From NCBI GenBank assembly GCA_944332375.1, contig CALVJU010000081.1, positions 1-27,238 of the forward strand: a stretch of 27,238 bases of DNA. The letters are read 5' to 3'. Both the position numbers and the translations under genes were made by a program. The stretch comes from an uncultured Bacilli bacterium (GTDB lineage: Bacteria; Bacillota_I; Bacilli_A; RF39; UBA660). Positions 23,593 to 27,238 of the stretch are shown here, piece by piece; the first letter of the stretch is position 1, and every line of letters starts with the position of its first letter. The notes below the pieces were generated by a model. It saw nothing but the letters and a program-made list of their open reading frames with translations, was not told the DNA's origin and ran no database searches.

Positions 23593-23793
23593 CTAATATA
23601 CATAAAGTAAGATAACAAATAATGATATCAATCCAGGAATTCCTAATACGACAAGAATCGATACTGTAATCAGATTAATAGGAATTAAGATATTTAATGG
23701 AGACATCACTAAATTAAAACTATACAACAAAAAAGCGCTAATGATAATTCTTTTTAATAATCCATAAATCTTTTTCATTATCTGCATTAACAT
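23593..23793 (-). CDS. bofA: BofA-like inhibitor of pro-sigma-K processing
   Basis: A 66-residue integral membrane protein with two hydrophobic helices (about 13-31 and 36-64). The C-terminal pattern LIPINLITVSILVVLGIPGL matches BofA, where VPINLVT and LGIPG are conserved. In Bacillus BofA sits in the forespore outer membrane with SpoIVFA and holds the SpoIVFB protease in check, delaying sigma-K. The position after recR is the Bacillus order (recR-yaaL-bofA), which supports the call. The start is the ATG at 23791-23793 behind AGGTG; a GTG three codons earlier lies inside that site. Presence with spoVT suggests spore-former ancestry. Confidence 0.82.
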   Translation of the reverse strand: MLMQIMKKIYGLLKRIIISAFLLYSFNLVMSPLNILIPINLITVSILVVLGIPGLISLFVILLYVY

Positions 23794-23832
23794 AGCAATC
23801 ACCTAAAAAAATTTATGAAGTCAATGATGGAA

Positions 23833-24432
23833 TTATGAAATTTGTTGACGATTTTCAAGTGAAATTTCTAATGTAGAAGAGTCGATATATCCCATATCAG
23901 CTCCTAATGGAATTCCATATGCGATTTTACTCACCTTTACTCCTGTTCCTTCTAATTTTTTAGCAATATAAAGAGCAGTTGTTTCTCCTTCTACACATGC
24001 TTTCACAGCAATAATTACTTCTTTAATTTTTTCTTCTTCAACTCTTTTTAATAAAGATGGAATATTAATATTTTCCGGGCGAATCCCTTCCAGAGGTGAA
24101 ATTAATCCATCTAAGACATGATATGTTCCCATATAGGTTCCTGCCTTTTCAAACGAAAATACGTTTTTTGGCTCTTCTACAACGCAAATTGTACTATGAT
24201 CTCGTGATTGATCCTTACAGATCTCACATACATCATTTTCAGATAAATTATTACAAATTTTACATCTTACAATATTCTTTTTTAAATTTCTTAATTGATT
24301 AGAGAAATGTTCTAATGTTTCCTCTTCCATTTCAAGCAAGGATAGTACATATCTCTCAGCTGTTTTTTCACCCACGCCTGGAATTTTCTTAAAGCATTCT
24401 ATTAAATCTTGAATTACTGTTGGGTAGTTCAT
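23833..24432 (-). CDS. recR: Recombination mediator RecR
   Basis: A 199-residue RecR that forms a ring and helps RecF/RecO load RecA. It has a helix-hairpin-helix start (LIECFKKIPGVGEKTAERYVL), a zinc finger with four cysteines (RCKICNNLSENDVCEIC), a Toprim domain (ICVVEEPKNVFSFEKAGTYMG and HVLDGLISPLEGI) and EGETTALYIAKKL. The usual ATNP before VEGE is VKAC here, a mild deviation. The start has no strong Shine-Dalgarno; it follows the ybaB stop after 3 bases and is probably translationally coupled. It is part of the conserved dnaX-ybaB-recR cluster. Confidence 0.97.
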   Translation of the reverse strand: MNYPTVIQDLIECFKKIPGVGEKTAERYVLSLLEMEEETLEHFSNQLRNLKKNIVRCKICNNLSENDVCEICKDQSRDHSTICVVEEPKNVFSFEKAGTYMGTYHVLDGLISPLEGIRPENINIPSLLKRVEEEKIKEVIIAVKACVEGETTALYIAKKLEGTGVKVSKIAYGIPLGADMGYIDSSTLEISLENRQQIS

Positions 24433-24435
24433 ACT

Positions 24436-24732
24436 TTAAAATAATCCTGGCATTCCTTGTGTATATTTTCCCATCTTATCTTCTACTTCGCGATCCACTT
24501 GTTTCATAGCATCATTTACTGCAATCATAATCATATCAGATAGCATTTCCATATCTTCTTTATCAAATCCTTCTGAGTCAATATTGATACGGACCACTTC
24601 TTTTTTTCCATTTACCACAACTGTCACACAAGATGACTTCCCTGTAAATTCCATACTATCGATTTTACTTTTTGTATCAGTCATCTCTTTTTGCAATTTT
24701 TGTGCTTGTTTCATCATAGCTTGTATATTCAT
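24436..24732 (-). CDS. ybaB: YbaB/EbfC nucleoid-associated protein
   Basis: A 98-residue small DNA-binding protein that works as a dimer. It has a coiled N-terminal helix (MNIQAMMKQAQKLQKEMTDT) and a beta-sheet core (MEFTGKSSCVTVVVNGKKEV) typical of EbfC, followed by the MIMIAVNDAM helix. It lies 15 bases after dnaX and 3 bases before recR, the almost universal bacterial arrangement. GAGGAAA precedes the ATG. No irregularities. Confidence 0.95.
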   Translation of the reverse strand: MNIQAMMKQAQKLQKEMTDTKSKIDSMEFTGKSSCVTVVVNGKKEVVRINIDSEGFDKEDMEMLSDMIMIAVNDAMKQVDREVEDKMGKYTQGMPGLF

Positions 24733-24747
24733 ATTTTTTCCTCATTT

Positions 24748-26466
24748 CTAATTATATTCTACAATATTTCCAAACAATTCATCAATTTCATTTTGTTCTT
24801 TTTCTTCTTCTCCAATGTGTTTAAAAATGTCATCATAATGAATTGTCTCATTTTGATAGTGAAAATTTCTACTTTTTGTATTAAAAGCATTTTTGATTGG
24901 TTCCCATTCCGTAAGTGTTAAAGAAATCATTTTATAATTTTGATGATAGATCTCAGAAACCAATTTTTCAATTTCAATTAAATTTTCATTAAATGTTTCA
25001 CTATTTCCTTCTTCATCAAAAACGATAATCATATATTCATCACTGCTCGCCTTTACAGCACCATCTAACAATAGAGAGGCAAGATGGCTATAAGCAGGAT
25101 CTAATAAATAACTTCTGATTTCATCATGAAGAGAATTTCTAATTTTCAACATTTCCTTTTTATTGAATTTTGCAAGGGTATTTTCAATTCTAATTTTTTT
25201 CAATTCCTCTAGCTTATCCTTGTTTATTTGAAGTTTTTTCTTTACTGTTGAATTATTTCCCAGCTTTTTTTCTTTAGTTTGTTGGGATAATACAGTATTT
25301 CCCGGGAAATCATTCCCTTTTGAAACTGTTTTTTTCTGTTCAATCGTAGCATTGTTTTCAGCTTGAATTGATTCTTTTTCAAAATTTGATGTTTTTATTT
25401 GTTCTGATGCTGTTTGTTTTATAATTAATAATTCTAAAATCATCTTCGGATAATTTGAATTTTTCATTTTTTGCAAACTATCATTAAACTGATATATTAA
25501 TTCTGTCATATCAGAAATTGAATTTTTGTTCGATAAATCTTCATAAATTTCAATATTTGTTTTTACAAGTTCAGGTACTGTTTTTGCCAGTAATAAATTT
25601 CTTAAAAACTCGATCATTTCTTCTCCAAGTTTTACTAAATTTTTTCCATCGTCATTACACTGGTTCACAAATTCAATACAGTATTTTATATTATGTAAAA
25701 ACATTTGTTCGAAAAACTCTTTCAGTTCTTCTTGTGATAATGTTCCATTTACCGCATGAACATCTTTTTCAGTAATCGTATCAGATGCATATGCGATCAC
25801 TTGATCTAACATACTTAATGAATCCCTTAAGCCACCGTCAGCAAGTCTTGCAATTGTTGTAAGAGCAGAAGTTTCTATATTTATATTTTCCTCTTTCACA
25901 ATTTTTTCTAACAACTTAACGATATCATTAATTGCAATTTTTTTAAAATCAAATCTTTGACATCTTGATAATATTGTTAATGGAATTTTATGTGGATCTG
26001 TAGTTGCTAAAATAAAGATAATGTGTTCTGGTGGTTCTTCCAATGTTTTAAGTAAAGCATTAAAAGCACCAACAGTAAGCATATGTACTTCATCAATAAT
26101 ATAAACCTTATATTTTCCAGTAGATGGAACTAGATTTACTTTGCTTCTTAACTCTCTAATCTCATCTACACCATTATTTGATGCAGCATCAATCTCAATA
26201 ATATCTGTTGACTGCTTTGCATTAATTTCTAAACAACTAGGACATTCACCACAAGGAATACAATCTTTTAAGTTTTCACAGTTCACAGTTTTCGCCAATA
26301 TTTTAGCAATACTTGTTTTACCAACTCCTCGTGGGCCGGTAAATAAATATGCATGATTTAATCGGTTATGATTAATCTCATTTTTTAAAGTACGAACAAT
26401 CAAGTCTTGTCCAACAACTTCGTCAAATGTTTGAGGCCTATATTTTCTATATAACGTTTGATACAA
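24748..26466 (-). CDS. dnaX: DNA polymerase III tau/gamma subunit DnaX
   Basis: A 572-residue clamp-loader ATPase and replisome hub. It opens MYQTLYRKYRPQTFDEVVGQ, with Walker A GPRGVGKT (44-51), a zinc module (C63, C72, C75, C78), Walker B IIDEVHML, LEEPPEH and the SRC motif SRCQRF. Domain III (about 240-360) oligomerises; a charged, variable linker leads to a C-terminal tau part. The start codon is TTG (26464-26466) behind GAGAGGTGG, since no in-frame ATG lies nearby and the family start matches. An A-run (25194-25200) offers a frameshift to an immediate stop, which would give a gamma-like form of about 425 residues. A Noc box lies inside codons of the linker. Confidence 0.97.
   Translation of the reverse strand: MYQTLYRKYRPQTFDEVVGQDLIVRTLKNEINHNRLNHAYLFTGPRGVGKTSIAKILAKTVNCENLKDCIPCGECPSCLEINAKQSTDIIEIDAASNNGVDEIRELRSKVNLVPSTGKYKVYIIDEVHMLTVGAFNALLKTLEEPPEHIIFILATTDPHKIPLTILSRCQRFDFKKIAINDIVKLLEKIVKEENINIETSALTTIARLADGGLRDSLSMLDQVIAYASDTITEKDVHAVNGTLSQEELKEFFEQMFLHNIKYCIEFVNQCNDDGKNLVKLGEEMIEFLRNLLLAKTVPELVKTNIEIYEDLSNKNSISDMTELIYQFNDSLQKMKNSNYPKMILELLIIKQTASEQIKTSNFEKESIQAENNATIEQKKTVSKGNDFPGNTVLSQQTKEKKLGNNSTVKKKLQINKDKLEELKKIRIENTLAKFNKKEMLKIRNSLHDEIRSYLLDPAYSHLASLLLDGAVKASSDEYMIIVFDEEGNSETFNENLIEIEKLVSEIYHQNYKMISLTLTEWEPIKNAFNTKSRNFHYQNETIHYDDIFKHIGEEEKEQNEIDELFGNIVEYN
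25297..25310. promoter_or_regulatory. Perfect Noc-binding site (NBS) inside dnaX
   Basis: A second perfect ATTTCCCGGGAAAT palindrome, in the coding sequence for the variable DnaX linker (DFPGNT, about residues 386-391). It matches the Bacillus Noc consensus exactly, about 9 kb from the site at 16293. Confidence 0.8.
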
Positions 26467-26496
26467 GTTACCACCTCTCTTTCAATTTCATACCAT

Positions 26497-26505
26497 ATTA
26501 TAACA
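26497..26505 (-). promoter_or_regulatory. Extended -10 promoter of dnaX
   Basis: Minus-strand TG at 26505-26504, one base, then TATAAT (26502-26497). No good -35 lies at 16-18 bases, so the extended -10 (TGnTATAAT) likely drives it. The downstream 5' leader is about 25 bases. Confidence 0.6.
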
Positions 26506-26516
26506 CGTTTCCACAT

Positions 26517-26546
26517 GAAAAGGAATTGATTTTCATTTCAATTCCT
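26517..26546 (-). terminator. Intrinsic terminator of tadA
   Basis: Minus-strand AGGAATTGA (26546-26538) pairs with TCAATTCCT (26529-26521) around an 8-base loop; the T-run after it is short. The tadA stop (26538-26540) lies at the top of the 5' stem. Confidence 0.65.
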
Positions 26547-26984
26547 CTTGTCTTTAAAAAAACTTTTTAATAGTTTCTGAGATTCTTCTTGGCATATGTT
26601 TGTAACAATAACTGGATGATGATTATTGTTTTTATTATTCAACACATTGGATATACTTTCAACATATCCAAACTTTTCATTTGATGTTGCATAAACCAGT
26701 TTCCCTATTCTTGATTGAATCATCGCACCGGCACACATGAGACATGGTTCTAAAGTCACATAGATTGTACAATTTTCAAGATGCCATGTTTTTAGTTCTT
26801 CACAAGCTTTTGAAATTGCGATAATTTCTGCATGCATCACCGCATTTTTATTTTCCTCTTTCTGATTATGTGCAGTAGATATTATTTTATTATCACACAC
26901 AACAACTGCTCCAACTGGAACATCTCCATTTCTATAGGACACTTTTGCTTCTTCTAAAGCAATTTTCATATATTTTTCATCCAT
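26538..26984 (-). CDS. tadA: tRNA-specific adenosine-34 deaminase TadA
   Basis: A 148-residue deaminase that turns the wobble adenosine of tRNA-Arg(ACG) into inosine. The zinc site is H51-A-E53 with C81 and C84 (LEPCLMCAGAM); VPVGAVVV is the substrate loop. Length is normal. I chose the ATG at 26982-26984, with GGGAG 9 bases upstream, over an ATG that would start inside the SRP RNA 3' end at 27011. The gene follows ffs directly, the same scr-tadA-dnaX neighbourhood as in Bacillus (there tadA precedes scr). It has a terminator before the dnaX promoter. Confidence 0.96.
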   Translation of the reverse strand: MDEKYMKIALEEAKVSYRNGDVPVGAVVVCDNKIISTAHNQKEENKNAVMHAEIIAISKACEELKTWHLENCTIYVTLEPCLMCAGAMIQSRIGKLVYATSNEKFGYVESISNVLNNKNNNHHPVIVTNICQEESQKLLKSFFKDKRN

Positions 26985-27007
26985 TATATCAAACTCCCAA
27001 TAAAAAA

Positions 27008-27078
27008 GCACACACGTTTAGGGTTCCTTAAGGCTGCTGTCTTCCGACCCTGACCTGGTTCAGAAATAAACGTTGTGC
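27008..27078 (-). ncRNA. ffs: Signal recognition particle RNA, small 4.5S type
   Basis: Minus-strand RNA of about 71 nt. The hallmark apical part reads CCAGGTCAGGGTCGGAAGAC then AGCAGCC, which is the GGTCAGG, GGAAG tetraloop and AGCAGCC set that binds Ffh. The ends close by a strong stem: GCACA-ACGTTTA (27078-27067) pairs with TAAACGT, a bulged G, TGTGC (27020-27008). A run of six T follows (27007-27002), acting as terminator. This is the short form without an Alu domain, unlike the long scRNA of Bacillus subtilis. It lies next to tadA and dnaX, as scr does in Bacillus. Confidence 0.95.
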
Positions 27079-27084
27079 ATTTAC

Positions 27085-27113
27085 ATAATATAATATTTTC
27101 GTAAAAAATGCAA
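27085..27113 (-). promoter_or_regulatory. Promoter of the SRP RNA gene
   Basis: Minus-strand -35 TTGCAT (27113-27108), a 17-base spacer and -10 TATTAT (27090-27085); the RNA 5' end at 27078 is the expected 7th base. The parS array starts 3 bases upstream of the -35 box. Confidence 0.75.
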
Positions 27114-27115
27114 GT

Positions 27116-27238
27116 GTTAGTTTATAGTTCCACGTGAAACATTGTTAGTTTATAGTTCCACGTGAAACATTGTTAGTTTATAGTTCCACGTGAAACATTG
27201 TTAGTTTATAGTTCCACGTGAAACATTGTTAGTTTATA
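27116..27238. repeat. 28-bp tandem repeat array, cut by window edge
   Basis: Four perfect copies with start points 27116, 27144, 27172 and 27200, then 11 bases of a fifth (27228-27238) up to the window end. All copies are identical. Each holds one 16-bp parS-like site and a 12-bp AT-rich part. Perfect identity suggests recent expansion or strong constraint. The array continues off the window by an unknown amount. Confidence 0.98.
27126..27225. promoter_or_regulatory. Cluster of four parS sites (ParB loading)
   Basis: AGTTCCACGTGAAACA occurs at 27126-27141, 27154-27169, 27182-27197 and 27210-27225. It differs from the Bacillus parS TGTTCCACGTGAAACA only in the first base; the 14-bp core with central CACGTG is intact. 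ParB in this window has the parS-reading residues. Confidence 0.92.

Noticed and set aside
26507..26522. Extra parS site in the dnaX-tadA gap (TTTCCACATGAAAA)
   Set aside because: Only 11 of 14 core bases match, and the central CACGTG is broken; it overlaps the promoter spacer and is likely chance.
26985..27011. 9-residue N-terminal extension of tadA
   Set aside because: It would begin within the SRP RNA 3' stem; the ATG at 26984 has GGGAG upstream.
27116..27238. CRISPR-like array
   Set aside because: The copies are contiguous 28-bp repeats with no unique spacers, each contains parS, and no cas genes are near.

Overview
This window is a compact, AT-rich, origin-side chromosomal segment of a low-G+C Gram-positive bacterium (Firmicutes; Bacilli or an Erysipelotrichia-like lineage fits best). 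The signs are Shine-Dalgarno sites rich in AGGAGG, a Met T-box leader, a small (71 nt) SRP RNA, sigma-A-type promoters, and a gene order that is a condensed copy of the Bacillus subtilis tadA-scr-dnaX to tilS-ftsH region. Two sporulation-lineage genes, spoVT and bofA, are retained. I see no prophage, insertion sequence, tRNA or CRISPR array. All protein genes but one (ppaC) lie on the minus strand, so the replication fork probably enters from the right and oriC/dnaA probably lie beyond the right edge.

Layout, right to left in the direction of transcription: a tandem array of at least four parS sites (27116-27238, cut by the window edge) abuts the promoter of the SRP RNA gene ffs; then tadA; then a run of dnaX, ybaB, recR, bofA, holB, ricT, a tRNA1(Val) m6A methyltransferase, rsmI, pth and mfd. 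The only plus-strand gene, a CBS/DRTGG-regulated inorganic pyrophosphatase (ppaC), is inserted between mfd and spoVT, which are neighbours in Bacillus. A Met T-box leader controls dut-metS. Next come a 58-residue two-helix membrane protein, tatD, a 3D-domain wall protein, ksgA with a membrane-anchored GNAT protein, and an ung-tilS-ftsH operon. A lipoprotein, parA-parB-mscS-DUF951 and the 5' part of an AbgT-like transporter gene end the window on the left.

The genes mostly serve information processing: clamp loader (DnaX, HolB), recombination and repair (RecR, Mfd, Ung, Dut), tRNA and rRNA modification (TadA, TilS, RsmI, KsgA, TrmN6), tRNA charging and recycling (MetS, Pth) and chromosome organisation (ParA, ParB, parS, Noc boxes).

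The most interesting signals are non-coding. One is the 28-bp-period parS array 3 bp from the ffs -35 box. Another is a pair of perfect 14-bp Noc-binding palindromes, one wedged between two convergent terminators and one inside the dnaX coding sequence. ParB here carries the residues of a parS reader rather than a Noc-box reader, so a separate Noc is predicted elsewhere. Also notable are terminators that contain the stop codon of the gene they end, a dut gene placed between a Met T-box and metS, a membrane-tethered GNAT protein with a degenerate acetyl-CoA loop, and an SAP/Rho-N-like tail on FtsH. I do not see a clearly new defence or biosynthetic system.
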